Origin: Nocardia vaccinii NBRC 15922
GTDB taxonomy: Bacteria > Actinomycetota > Actinomycetes > Mycobacteriales > Mycobacteriaceae
Direction: 5' to 3'
Assembly: GCF_001613305.1 (NCBI RefSeq)
Contig: NZ_BDCC01000023.1
Coordinates: forward strand, 1 to 64,000
DNA length: 64,000 nucleotides
Shown: piece after piece, positions 37,005 through 46,089 of the stretch
Layout of the letters: every line of letters starts with the position of its first letter
How positions within the stretch are numbered: the first letter of the stretch is position 1
Notes under the pieces: model-generated
What the model was told of the DNA's origin: nothing
What the model saw: only the letters and a program-made list of their open reading frames with translations
Database searches by the model: none
Translations under genes and position numbers: made by a program

Positions 37005-38099
37005 ATGGCGGATACCTCGAGTGGGCCCGTGCTGCGGGTCGCGGTGGCTGGTGCGAGCGGATACGCGGGCGGTGAGGTCCTGCGATTGCTGCTGGGGCAT
37101 CCGGCGTACCGAAGTGGGCGCCTCCAGATCGGGGCGCTGACCGCCGGATCCAACGCGGGCACGCTGCTGGGGGAGACGCAGCCGCATCTGCTGCCCCTGG
37201 CCGACCGGGTCCTGAGCGAGACGACCCCGGAGATCCTGGCCGGGCACGACATCGTCTTCCTCGGCCTGCCGCACGGTCAGTCGGCGGCGATCGCCACCGC
37301 ACTGCCCGAGTCCACGGTGATCATCGACTGCGGCGCGGATTTCCGGCTCACCGACGCGGAAGTATGGGAGCGGTACTACAAGACACCGTACGCGGGCAGT
37401 TGGCCTTACGGTCTGCCCGAACTGCCGGGCGCGCGTGAGCGGTTGCGCGGCGCGACCCGCATCGCGGTGCCGGGCTGCTATCCCACGGTGTCCAGCCTGG
37501 CGCTGGCGCCGGCGGTCGCCGCCGGAATCGTCGAGCCGACCGTGCATATCGTCGCGGTGAGTGGATCCTCCGGTGCGGGCCGCAAACCCGATGTGGCACT
37601 GCTGGGTTCGGAGGTGATGGGTTCCGTGCGTGCCTACGGCATCGCCGGTGCGCACCGGCACACCCCGGAGATCGCGCAGAATCTGAAGGCGGTGGCCGCG
37701 AGTGCCGCCGAGGGGCGCGAATTCGATTGCGCCGGAGCCGATATCGCTGTCTCGTTCACCCCGGTGCTCGCGCCGATGCCGCGCGGCATCCTGGCAACCT
37801 GCACCGCGCCCACGCGAGTGGACCTCGCGCAGGCCCGCGCGGTCTACGAGAAGGCCTACGCCGATGAACCTTTCGTCCATCTGCTGCCCGAAGGACAACT
37901 GCCGCAGACCGGTTCGGTGCTCGGCTCCAACGCGGTGACCCTGCAGGTCGCCGTGGACGAGGACGCCGGCCTGCTGGTCGTGATCGGCGCGATCGACAAC
38001 CTGACCAAGGGCACCGCGGGCGCCGCGGTGCAATCGATGAATCTGGCGGTCGGCTACGAGGAGACCGCCGGACTTCCCACCGTAGGAGTGGCACCGTGA
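37005..38099 (+). CDS. argC: N-acetyl-gamma-glutamyl-phosphate reductase
   Basis: Third step of arginine synthesis: NADPH reduction of N-acetylglutamyl phosphate. The 364-residue protein has the Rossmann motif VAGASGYAGGEVLRLL (about 13-28), FLGLPHGQSA and the catalytic Cys in VPGCYPTVSSLA. ATG 37005 is chosen because the longer frame upstream runs through the regulatory element. It heads the argCJBDFR operon and its stop overlaps argJ (GTGA). Confidence 0.96.
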   Translation: MADTSSGPVLRVAVAGASGYAGGEVLRLLLGHPAYRSGRLQIGALTAGSNAGTLLGETQPHLLPLADRVLSETTPEILAGHDIVFLGLPHGQSAAIATALPESTVIIDCGADFRLTDAEVWERYYKTPYAGSWPYGLPELPGARERLRGATRIAVPGCYPTVSSLALAPAVAAGIVEPTVHIVAVSGSSGAGRKPDVALLGSEVMGSVRAYGIAGAHRHTPEIAQNLKAVAASAAEGREFDCAGADIAVSFTPVLAPMPRGILATCTAPTRVDLAQARAVYEKAYADEPFVHLLPEGQLPQTGSVLGSNAVTLQVAVDEDAGLLVVIGAIDNLTKGTAGAAVQSMNLAVGYEETAGLPTVGVAP

Positions 38100-39301
38100 C
38101 ATCGAGCGACAAATTGGTCCGGACCCAGGGGGTGACCGCACCGCTGGGGTTCCGCGCGGCCGGAATCGCCGCCGGAATCAAGGCGAGCGGCAAACCGGAT
38201 CTGGCCCTGGTCGTCAACGAGGGTCCGGAGTGCGCGGCGGCCGGGGTCTTCACCCGTAACAAGGTCAAGGCCGCGCCCGTGCTGTGGTCGCAGCAGGTGC
38301 TGACCGGCGGCCGGTTGCGCGCGGTGATCCTGAACTCCGGCGGCGCGAACGCCTGCACCGGCCCGGGCGGCTTCCAGGACACCCACGCCACGGCCGAGGA
38401 ATTGGCGAAGGCGTTGAGCAACTGGGGAACCGAGACCGGCGCGGGCGAGATCGCGGTCTGCTCGACCGGTTTGATCGGGGACCGGCTGCCGATGGACAAG
38501 GTGATTCCGGGCGTTACCGAGATCGTGCACGAGATGGCCGGTGGGATATCCGGCGGAACCGATGCGGCACACGCCATCATGACCACCGACACGGTGCCGA
38601 AGGAGGCGGCGTACCACCATCACGACAAGTGGAACGTCGGCGGGATGGCCAAGGGCGCGGGCATGCTGGCGCCCTCGCTGGCCACCATGCTCGTGGTGTT
38701 GACCACCGACGCCGTGGCGACGCCCGAACAGCTGGATTCGGCTCTGCGCAAGGCGACCTCGCGCACCTTCGACCGTCTCGACGTCGACGGCTCGTGCTCC
38801 ACCAACGACACCGTGCTGCTACTGGCCAGCGGGGCGAGCGAGGTCACGCCCGCGCAGCAGGATCTGGACGCGGCGGTCCTGGCCGTCTGCGACGATCTGG
38901 CCGCGCAGCTGATGGCCGATGCGGAGGGCGTCACCAAGCGGGTGCTGGTCACCGTGCGCGGTGCGGTGGACGAGGATCAGGCGCTGATCGGCGCCCGCGC
39001 GGTCGCGCGCGACTCACTGGTCAAGACCGCGATTTTCGGATCGGACCCGAACTGGGGCCGGGTGCTCGCCGCGATCGGCATCGCACCGATCGATCTGGAT
39101 CCCGATCGAATCTCGGTGTCGTTCAACGGGAGTCCGGTGTGCGTCGGCGGAACGGGCGCGCCGGGTGCGCGGGAGGTCGATCTGTCCGGCGCGGACATCC
39201 ACGTCGTGATCGATCTGGCTCTGGGCGAGGGCGAGGCCACCATCCGTACCACGGACCTCTCGCACGGGTATGTGGAAGAGAATTCGGCGTACAGCTCATG
39301 A
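38096..39301 (+). CDS. argJ: Bifunctional ornithine acetyltransferase / N-acetylglutamate synthase
   Basis: ArgJ recycles the acetyl group from N-acetylornithine to glutamate. The 401-residue precursor cleaves itself at the Ala-Thr bond in APSLATMLV; Thr197 becomes the new N-terminal nucleophile. Other signs are NSGGANACTGP, FGSDPNWGRV and the C-terminal VEENSAYSS, whose final residues are typical of ArgJ. GTG and TGA overlaps of four bases on both sides couple it to argC and argB. Confidence 0.97.
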   Translation: MTSSDKLVRTQGVTAPLGFRAAGIAAGIKASGKPDLALVVNEGPECAAAGVFTRNKVKAAPVLWSQQVLTGGRLRAVILNSGGANACTGPGGFQDTHATAEELAKALSNWGTETGAGEIAVCSTGLIGDRLPMDKVIPGVTEIVHEMAGGISGGTDAAHAIMTTDTVPKEAAYHHHDKWNVGGMAKGAGMLAPSLATMLVVLTTDAVATPEQLDSALRKATSRTFDRLDVDGSCSTNDTVLLLASGASEVTPAQQDLDAAVLAVCDDLAAQLMADAEGVTKRVLVTVRGAVDEDQALIGARAVARDSLVKTAIFGSDPNWGRVLAAIGIAPIDLDPDRISVSFNGSPVCVGGTGAPGAREVDLSGADIHVVIDLALGEGEATIRTTDLSHGYVEENSAYSS

Positions 39302-40269
39302 CCGAGATCGAGGCGAATGCCACTGTGAAGCAATCGATTCCCGCTGCCCTGGCCGGACTGTCCGCACTGGACAAGGCGCATGTGCTCGCCGACGCGCTGC
39401 CCTGGCTGCAGAAATTCCGGGACACCGTCGTGGTGGTGAAATACGGCGGCAACGCCATGATCGACGAGGATCTCAAGCGCGCCTTCGCCGCCGATATGGT
39501 CTTCCTGCGCACCGTGGGCGTACATCCGATCGTGGTACACGGCGGCGGCCCGCAGATCAGCGCCATGCTGAAGCGCCTCGGCCTGGAGGGCGAATTCCGC
39601 GGCGGCCTGCGGGTGACCACACCCGAGGTGCTGGACGTCGCACGCATGGTGTTGTTCGGTCAGGTCGGCCGGGAACTGGTCGGCCTGATCAACGCGCACG
39701 GCCCGTACGGGGTCGGCATCTCCGGTGAGGACGCGCGCCTGTTCACCGCGACCCGCCGCACTCTCGAAATCAACGGCGAGGCAACCGATATCGGCCTGGT
39801 CGGCGATGTCACCGCGGTGAATCCGGATGCGGTGCAGGACATCGTCCGGGCGGGCCGGATCCCGGTGGTCTCGACGCTGGCCCCCGACGTGGACGGCGTG
39901 GTGCACAACGTCAACGCCGATACCGCCGCGGGAGCGCTGGCCGCCGCGGTGGGCGCGGAGAAGCTGGTCGTGCTGACCGATGTCGAAGGGCTGTATACGA
40001 ATTGGCCCGACCGGTCCTCGCTGACCACGCATATCGATACCGACGCGCTGGCGAAGCTGCTGCCCTCGCTGGATTCGGGCATGGTGCCCAAGATGGAGGC
40101 CTGCCTGCGTGCGGTGTGCGGCGGTGTGCCGACCGCGCACGTCATCGACGGGCGGGTGCCGCACGCGGTCTTGTTGGAACTGTTCACCGGGGAGGGGATC
40201 GGCACGATGATCTCCCCCTCGACCCCACCGCCGGCCACCGCGCCGCAGGAGGGCACGGAAAGCCTATGA
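39298..40269 (+). CDS. argB: Acetylglutamate kinase
   Basis: Phosphorylates N-acetylglutamate, usually the arginine-inhibited step. The 323-residue amino-acid-kinase fold shows VVVKYGGNAMID, IVVHGGGPQIS, GLVGDVTAVN and NVNADTAAGALA. The Lys and Asp of the phosphate site are present. An N-terminal extension of about 30 residues, common in feedback-inhibited hexameric forms, precedes the kinase core. ATG 39298 overlaps the argJ stop; the frame continues far upstream only because of high GC. Confidence 0.96.
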   Translation: MTEIEANATVKQSIPAALAGLSALDKAHVLADALPWLQKFRDTVVVVKYGGNAMIDEDLKRAFAADMVFLRTVGVHPIVVHGGGPQISAMLKRLGLEGEFRGGLRVTTPEVLDVARMVLFGQVGRELVGLINAHGPYGVGISGEDARLFTATRRTLEINGEATDIGLVGDVTAVNPDAVQDIVRAGRIPVVSTLAPDVDGVVHNVNADTAAGALAAAVGAEKLVVLTDVEGLYTNWPDRSSLTTHIDTDALAKLLPSLDSGMVPKMEACLRAVCGGVPTAHVIDGRVPHAVLLELFTGEGIGTMISPSTPPPATAPQEGTESL

Positions 40270-41474
40270 GTACTCAGGACATTCGGCAGCGGTGGTCCGC
40301 GTCGCTGATGAACAACTACGGCACGCCCGCGATCGCGCTGGTGCGCGGTTCGGGCGCGGAACTCTACGACGCCGAGGGCAAGCGCTACCTCGATTTCCTC
40401 GGCGGCATCGCGGTGAACAGCCTCGGGCACGCCCATCCGGCGATCATCGAGGCGGTGACCACGCAGCTGAACACGCTGGGGCACGTCTCGAATCTCTACG
40501 CCAGCGAACCGGTGCTGGAACTCGCCGAGCGGCTGCTGGCGCATTTCGGTGACGGCGCGGGGCGGGCGTTCTTCTGCAACTCGGGCACCGAGGCGAACGA
40601 GGCGGCGTTCAAGATCGCGCGGTTGACCGGTCGGCCCAAGATCGTCGCCTGTGAGGAGGCGTTCCACGGCCGCACCATGGGCGCGCTCGCGCTGACCGGC
40701 CAGCCGTCCAAGCGCGCGCCGTTCGAGCCGATGCCGCCGGGCGTGCTGCACATCCCCTACGGTGACGTGGAAGCCCTTGCCGCCGTGGTCGATTCGGATA
40801 CCGCCGCGGTATTCCTGGAGCCGATGATGGGCGAGAGCGGGGTCGTGGTGCCGCCACCGGACTATCTGGCCGCGGCCCGCGCGATCACCGCCGAACACGG
40901 CGCACTGCTCATCCTGGACGAGGTGCAGACCGGCATCGGCCGCACCGGCCATTTCTACGCGCATCAGGCCGCGGGACTGGTGCCCGACGTGATCACCCTG
41001 GCCAAGGGGCTGGGCGGCGGCCTGCCGATCGGCGCGGTGCTCGCGCAGGGCCGTGCGGCGGAACTGCTCACGCCGGGCCTGCACGGGACCACCTTCGGTG
41101 GTAACCCGGTCTGCGCCGCGGCGGCGTTGGCCGTGCTGCGCACCATCGATCGGGACGATCTGTTGCACAACGTGGAGACGGTCGGCAAGAAACTGATCGA
41201 CGGCATCGACGAACTCGGACACCCGCTGATCGATCATGTGCGCGGCGCGGGCCTGCTGATCGGCATCCAGCTGAATCGGCCGGCCGCCGCGCAGGTGGAA
41301 TCGGCCGCCCGCGCGCAGGGCTATCTGGTGAATCCGGCCAAACCCGACGTCATCCGACTGGCGCCGCCACTGATCTTGACCGAGACTCAAGCCGGGAGCC
41401 TGCTGTCGGATCTGCCCGGCATCCTGGACACCGCCCTGGAGCAGCACACCACCCTGGAGAAGGGGGACAAGTGA
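40266..41474 (+). CDS. argD: Acetylornithine aminotransferase
   Basis: A PLP-dependent class III aminotransferase of 402 residues. FCNSGTEANEAAFKIARL, the substrate loop EEAFHGRTMGALALTGQ, LILDEVQTGIGRTG and the Schiff-base Lys in LAKGLGGGLPIGAV are intact. It converts N-acetylglutamate semialdehyde to N-acetylornithine and may also serve lysine synthesis. It overlaps both argB and argF by four bases. Confidence 0.96.
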   Translation: MSTQDIRQRWSASLMNNYGTPAIALVRGSGAELYDAEGKRYLDFLGGIAVNSLGHAHPAIIEAVTTQLNTLGHVSNLYASEPVLELAERLLAHFGDGAGRAFFCNSGTEANEAAFKIARLTGRPKIVACEEAFHGRTMGALALTGQPSKRAPFEPMPPGVLHIPYGDVEALAAVVDSDTAAVFLEPMMGESGVVVPPPDYLAAARAITAEHGALLILDEVQTGIGRTGHFYAHQAAGLVPDVITLAKGLGGGLPIGAVLAQGRAAELLTPGLHGTTFGGNPVCAAAALAVLRTIDRDDLLHNVETVGKKLIDGIDELGHPLIDHVRGAGLLIGIQLNRPAAAQVESAARAQGYLVNPAKPDVIRLAPPLILTETQAGSLLSDLPGILDTALEQHTTLEKGDK

Positions 41475-42415
41475 GCATCCGCCACTTCCTACGTGACGAC
41501 GACGTCAGCCCGGCCGAACAGGCCGAAATCCTCTCGCTGGCAGCGGAACTGAAGGCCGCGCCGTTTTCGCGGCGGCCGCTGGAGGGTCCGCGCGGGGTCG
41601 GGGTGATCTTCGAGAAGAACTCCACCCGCACCCGGTTCTCCTTCGAGATGGGGATCGCCCAGATCGGCGGGCACGCGGTGGTGGTCGACGGCCGGACCAC
41701 TCAGCTCGGCCGCGAGGAGACCCTCGCGGACACCGGCCGGGTGCTCTCGCGCTACGTCGACGCGATCGTGTGGCGGACCTTCGAACAAGTCCGGCTGGAC
41801 GAGATGGCCTCCACCGCAACGGTTCCCGTGGTGAACGCGCTGTCCAACGAATTTCATCCCTGTCAGGTGCTGGCCGATCTGCTGACCCTCACCGAGCGCA
41901 AGGGCGATCTGACCGGTCGCACCCTCGCCTACTTCGGCGACGGCGCGAACAATATGGCGCATTCGCTGCTGCTGGGCGGCGTGACCGCGGGCCTGAACGT
42001 GGTCATCGCCGCGCCTTCGGGTTTCGAACCCGCGGACTGGGTGCTCGAGGCCGCCCGCAAGCGCGCCGCGGAAACCGGGGCGAGCGTCGCGGTCACCGGT
42101 GACCCGATCGCCGCGGCCACCGGCGCGGACGCACTGGTGACCGACGCCTGGACCTCCATGGGTCAGGAGAACGACGGGCTGGATCGGGTCGGTCCGTTCC
42201 GTCCCTTCCAGGTCAACTCCGGGCTGCTGTCTCATGCGGCCGCGGACGCCGTTGTGCTGCACTGTCTTCCGGCGCACCGCGGGGAGGAGATCACCGACGA
42301 GGTGATCGACGGCCCGCACAGCGTCGTCTGGGACGAGGCGGAGAACCGGCTGCACGCGCAGAAGGCGCTGCTGGTGTGGTTGCTGGGCAAGAGCGAGCAG
42401 GAGCGACGAGCGTGA
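41471..42415 (+). CDS. argF: Ornithine carbamoyltransferase, anabolic
   Basis: Joins ornithine and carbamoyl phosphate to give citrulline. The 314-residue protein has the carbamoyl-phosphate motif NSTRTRFSFE (about 54-63), FHPCQVLADLLT, the ornithine-binding DAWTSMGQE and the HCLPAHRGEEI loop with the catalytic Cys. GTG overlaps the argD stop. The position in the arginine operon and the presence of ArgR point to the anabolic enzyme. Confidence 0.96.
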   Translation: MSIRHFLRDDDVSPAEQAEILSLAAELKAAPFSRRPLEGPRGVGVIFEKNSTRTRFSFEMGIAQIGGHAVVVDGRTTQLGREETLADTGRVLSRYVDAIVWRTFEQVRLDEMASTATVPVVNALSNEFHPCQVLADLLTLTERKGDLTGRTLAYFGDGANNMAHSLLLGGVTAGLNVVIAAPSGFEPADWVLEAARKRAAETGASVAVTGDPIAAATGADALVTDAWTSMGQENDGLDRVGPFRPFQVNSGLLSHAAADAVVLHCLPAHRGEEITDEVIDGPHSVVWDEAENRLHAQKALLVWLLGKSEQERRA

Positions 42416-42428
42416 TTGGAAGACGTTC

Positions 42429-42953
42429 GTGAGTACCACGGACCGAGCGGGCGTCGAGCCGAACAGATCCGGCCCGGCGACCGCTCGCACGCGTGCCGGT
42501 CGGCAGCAGCGCATCGTGGAGATCCTGTCCGGGCATGCGGTGCGCAGCCAGACCGAACTGGCCGCACTGCTGGCCGAGGACGGTATCGAGACCACCCAGG
42601 CGACGCTGTCGCGGGATCTGGACGAACTCGGCGCGGTGAAGCTGCGCGCCGCGGACGGCGGTGCGGGCGTCTATGTGGTGCCCGAGGACGGCAGTCCGGT
42701 GCGCGGGGTCACCGGCGGCACCGACCGCTTGTCGAAACTACTCGGCGACCTGCTGGTTTCCACCGATCACAGCGGCAATATCGCGGTTCTGCGCACGCCA
42801 CCGGGCGCGGCGCACTTCCTGGCGAGTGCGCTCGATCGCGCCTCGCTGCCGGAGATCGTCGGCACCATCGCCGGGGACGACACCATCGCGGTGATCGCCC
42901 GCGAACCGCTCACCGGCGCGGAACTGGCCGCGAAGATCGAGCAGTGGGCCTGA
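42429..42953 (+). CDS. argR: Arginine repressor
   Basis: A 174-residue ArgR. The winged helix has QQRIVEILSGHAVRSQTELA and the recognition part QATLSRDLDELGAVKLR; the C-terminal oligomerisation and arginine-binding domain ends in GTIAGDDTIAVIAREPLT. As a hexamer with L-arginine it represses arg genes. It follows argF by 13 bases and should act on the shared elements before argC and argG. A short hairpin (ACCGG / CCGGT, near 42962) lies after the gene. Confidence 0.96.
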   Translation: MSTTDRAGVEPNRSGPATARTRAGRQQRIVEILSGHAVRSQTELAALLAEDGIETTQATLSRDLDELGAVKLRAADGGAGVYVVPEDGSPVRGVTGGTDRLSKLLGDLLVSTDHSGNIAVLRTPPGAAHFLASALDRASLPEIVGTIAGDDTIAVIAREPLTGAELAAKIEQWA

Positions 42954-42992
42954 ACCACTGAACCGGTTGGGCCGGTGGGTTGTTCGCCGCAA

Positions 42993-44306
42993 TCAGTCCG
43001 GCAGCGCCTGCCCGCGGGTTTCCGGGGCGAGCCCGACCATGCCGATGCCGATCAGGAATACGACCGCGGTCGCGCTGAGCGGGATGGCCAGGGACCCGCT
43101 CGCGTGGATGCCGTATCCGATGAGGAATGTGCCCGCGGCCGCGAACCAGCGCGAGAGCGTGGTGGTGAACGCGAACGCGGTGGCGCGCATCCGGGTCGGG
43201 TACTGCTCGGGCAGCCAGATGGTGAAGATCGCGAAATTGGCCCCGCCGAGGCCGAGCACCGGCAGGAATACGAAGGTCAGCGCGATCGAGTGCGCCGGAT
43301 ACGCGATCCCGTAGACCCCGACCGCGCCGACGGTCATCAGCACGAACAGTCCGGCCAGAGTCGTGCGCCGCCCGAATCGGTCCGCCAGGCGCGGAATCAC
43401 CACACAGCCGACGATCGTGAACGCGGCCACCGTCATCGAGGAGATACCGGCCAGCCGTACCGTCGCGGACGAGCCGTATCCCGCGTGGTGTGCCAGGTCG
43501 GTGACGGCGGTGGGCACATAGGTCGATCCGGCCCACAGCCCGATCACGCAGACCACCAGCAGTGCGAGGTTACCGAGGGTGCGGGCCCGATAGGGCGGGG
43601 CCAGCACGTCGATGACCGGCTGCCAGAAGGATTTTCGCTCCTGCACGGCTGAATCATGTTGCCAGCGTTCGGGTTCGGGGGTGGTACGGCGAATGATGAA
43701 GACCGCCAACGCGGGAATCCCGCCGATCAGGAACATCCCCCGCCAGCCCAGCTGCGGCCCGGCCGCGAGGTACAGCGCCGAGACGATCAGCACGCCGATG
43801 TACGCGGCCGAATGCATGAGGCCGCCGAATCGGGCGCGTACCCGCTCGGGTAGTACCTCGGCCAGAAGTGTTCCCGCCATGGCCCATTCGCCCCCGACGC
43901 CAACGGCCGCCAGGAATCGGAAGGCGTTCCACTCCCACAGTTCGGTGGCCAGGCCGGCCAACGCGGTGAACACGCCGTACATCGCGATGGAGGCCGTCAT
44001 CGCGGGCATCCGGCCGAAGCGATCGGCCACCGGTCCCCAGATCGCCGAACAACCCCAGCCGAGTAGGAACAGCGCCGCGCTGATCTGGCCATACCAGCCG
44101 ATATTCGCGGACGTCGCGGCGATGCCGGCGCGCGGCAGGAGTTCGGTCATCGTGGGCGCGAGCACCAGTCCGAAGACGGTCCAGTTGAAACCGTCCATCG
44201 CCCAGCCGCCGAATGAACCCCAGAACGCGCGGCGTTGCGCCGAGGTCAACGGGGGTGCCGAGGCGTTGCGGGAGGTGGCCGGTGCGGGATCGTCGTCGAT
44301 CGTCAC
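42993..44306 (-). CDS. MFS transporter, sugar/aromatic-acid symporter type
   Basis: A 437-residue major-facilitator permease with 12 predicted helices. Signature loops include GPVADRFGRMPAM between helices 2 and 3, GVGGEWAMAGTLLAEVLPERVR near helix 4, and the repeat PRLADRFGRRTT in the second half. Its arrangement resembles the AAHS/SP metabolite:H+ symporters of carboxylates and aromatic acids. The GTG start lies 260 bases from the divergent gene. No neighbour indicates the substrate. It interrupts the arginine cluster. Confidence 0.85.
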   Translation of the reverse strand: MTIDDDPAPATSRNASAPPLTSAQRRAFWGSFGGWAMDGFNWTVFGLVLAPTMTELLPRAGIAATSANIGWYGQISAALFLLGWGCSAIWGPVADRFGRMPAMTASIAMYGVFTALAGLATELWEWNAFRFLAAVGVGGEWAMAGTLLAEVLPERVRARFGGLMHSAAYIGVLIVSALYLAAGPQLGWRGMFLIGGIPALAVFIIRRTTPEPERWQHDSAVQERKSFWQPVIDVLAPPYRARTLGNLALLVVCVIGLWAGSTYVPTAVTDLAHHAGYGSSATVRLAGISSMTVAAFTIVGCVVIPRLADRFGRRTTLAGLFVLMTVGAVGVYGIAYPAHSIALTFVFLPVLGLGGANFAIFTIWLPEQYPTRMRATAFAFTTTLSRWFAAAGTFLIGYGIHASGSLAIPLSATAVVFLIGIGMVGLAPETRGQALPD

Positions 44307-44566
44307 GGTGTAACTCGTTTCCAGGTGCTGCCGTACCGCGGCCCGCCGCGGTGATGTGATCGCTCACACACTAACCGGAGGCGTACTGCTTCCGCAGGAC
44401 TCCGGACGAGCCGTTACGCCCGGGACTCGTCGCGTGCCCGCTTCGGCGGTCTCGTGAACGTGAAATCCGTTACCTGCGGTACCAATTGAATGCTCGGCCG
44501 GTCGGCGATACTGTATGCGGACGCATGGATCACGTGCGGTTGTCGACGATGTGGAGGCCCTGACTC

Positions 44567-45496
44567 GTGCGCATTACGGTATTCGGGGCGGGTGGAATCG
44601 GACTGTACTTCGCCGGGATGCTGGCGCGTGCCGGTCACCAGGTGACGGTGGTCGGGCGGGAGGAGACCGTCGAGGCCGCGGCGGCCGGACCGCTGCTGGT
44701 TTCGCGTGCGGGAGAAGAGAGTTCGATACCCGACGTGCAGGTGGTCACCGAACTGCGCCCCGGTGGCGACCCGGCCGATCTGGTGATCGTCGCGGTGAAG
44801 GCGTGGCAGGTTCGCGATGTCGCCGAGGCGCTGGAACCGGTCGTAGGCCCGGAGACCACGATCCTGCCGTTGCAGAACGGTGTCGAGGCGGCGAGTGATC
44901 TGGCCGCGGTACTGGGCGCCGAGCGGGTACTCGGCTGTACCTGCGTGGTGATCGCCGAACGCGTCGGGCCTTGGTCCGTGCGCTGCCTCGGCGCGCACGC
45001 CGCGGTGGAAATCGGCGCGCTGACACCGGATTCGGCCGAGCGGGTCGAATCGGTGGAGGAGGCGCTGACTCCCGCCGGCATCACGGTGACCCGCACGAAC
45101 GACATCGAAGCCACCCTGTGGCGCAAGCTGATGCTGATCTCCTCCTACGGCGGGGTCGGCGCGCTGGCCCGTCGGCCGGTCGGGATCGTATCCACCGAAC
45201 CCGAGACGGTCGCCCTGGTTCGAGCGGCGATGGTCGAGGTGCTCGAGGTGGCCCGCGCCCGGGGCATCGCGCTGGACGAGCACGACGTCGACCAGATGAT
45301 GAAGATCTACGCGGGCTTCGGTCCGGAGACCACCGCATCGATGCAGCGTGACCTGGCCGCGGGCCGCCCGTCGGAACTGCACTACCAGAGCGGCGCGGTT
45401 GTCCGGTTCGGCCGGGCCGCGGGCGTCGCCACGCCGATCCACCAGACCATCTACGCCTCGCAGTTGCCTTCGGAGACATTCGCCCGGGAGCATTAG
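44567..45496 (+). CDS. Ketopantoate reductase family (PanE/ApbA) protein
   Basis: A 309-residue NADP-dependent 2-oxo acid reductase. The dinucleotide motif is VFGAGGIGLYFAGMLARAGH (about 5-24); LVIVAVKAWQ and LQNGVEA are family blocks; the catalytic Lys is in TLWRKLMLIS and the C-terminal domain has TASMQRDLAAGRPSELHYQ. PanE makes pantoate for coenzyme A; paralogues reduce other 2-oxo acids, so pantoate synthesis is not certain. GGAGG lies nine bases before the GTG. Confidence 0.82.
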   Translation: MRITVFGAGGIGLYFAGMLARAGHQVTVVGREETVEAAAAGPLLVSRAGEESSIPDVQVVTELRPGGDPADLVIVAVKAWQVRDVAEALEPVVGPETTILPLQNGVEAASDLAAVLGAERVLGCTCVVIAERVGPWSVRCLGAHAAVEIGALTPDSAERVESVEEALTPAGITVTRTNDIEATLWRKLMLISSYGGVGALARRPVGIVSTEPETVALVRAAMVEVLEVARARGIALDEHDVDQMMKIYAGFGPETTASMQRDLAAGRPSELHYQSGAVVRFGRAAGVATPIHQTIYASQLPSETFAREH

Positions 45497-45682
45497 CGGG
45501 TACTCGCCGAGCTCGTTCCGGCATCTCGGGCGACACCGACCTCGAGTTCGCGGCCCGTCTCGCCGGTTGCACGCATGGCGGGTGCGAGTAACCAGTGCCC
45601 GACACGGGGTCGAGCGGTGAGACCTCCAGGGAGCCGCGAGCACGCCGTAGCGGAGCGGACGCCGAAAACGCAGGAGGCAACA

Positions 45683-45877
45683 GTGCGGCGTGTGATCAGT
45701 GTGGTGGTGGGTGTGGTTTTGTGCCTGGTCGGGGCACTGTGGGTCGGGCAGGGCACGGGTAATGTGCACGGCTCGCCGATGACCGGCCACTCCCAGTGGA
45801 CGTACCTGGGCGTGGTCCTCATCATCGTCGGAGTCGTGGCGATCATCTCCGCGGCCTACCGGGCCCGAAAGCGCTGA
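45683..45877 (+). CDS. Small two-helix membrane protein
   Basis: A 64-residue protein with two hydrophobic segments (ISVVVGVVLCLVGALWVG and YLGVVLIIVGVVAIISAA) separated by a short polar loop, ending RARKR, which suggests an inner-membrane hairpin with a cytoplasmic tail. GTG 45683 with AGGAGG (45672-45677) is preferred to the longer frame from 45575. Function unknown; similar tiny membrane proteins are common in actinobacteria. Confidence 0.75.
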   Translation: MRRVISVVVGVVLCLVGALWVGQGTGNVHGSPMTGHSQWTYLGVVLIIVGVVAIISAAYRARKR

Positions 45878-45936
45878 CCTGATCGGATCTGTGGCGGCCC
45901 GGTGGCGAGAATGCTCCTGCCGGGCCACACCGAGCG

Positions 45937-46089
45937 CTAGGCGAGCGGGTACTGCCCCGGCGGAACGCCGCCGCCACCGCCGCCCGTGCCCGCGTTCAAC
46001 AGGTCGCTGATGATCTGCACGACGGACTGTCCCAGGGACAGCACGTCCTGACCGATCAACTCGAATAGACTCCCGATTCCCGAAAACAT
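45937..46089 (-). CDS. Small amphipathic peptide with Gly-rich tail
   Basis: A 50-residue product starting MFSGIGSLFELIGQDVL. Residues 2-34 would form an amphipathic helix (LSLGQSVVQIISDLLNAG), followed by GTGGGGGGVPPGQYPLA. It has no signal peptide. The size, leading Met-Phe and helix recall very short channel-forming peptides of mycolic-acid bacteria (PorA/PorH type), but there is no direct identity I can claim. ATG 46089 has AAGGG and GGAG upstream; ATG 46119 in frame is less likely. Confidence 0.55.
   Translation of the reverse strand: MFSGIGSLFELIGQDVLSLGQSVVQIISDLLNAGTGGGGGGVPPGQYPLA

Noticed and set aside
38284..39297. Upstream extension of argB through argJ
   Set aside because: The frame is open only because of GC bias; argB begins at the ATGA overlap at 39298, giving the normal kinase N-terminus.
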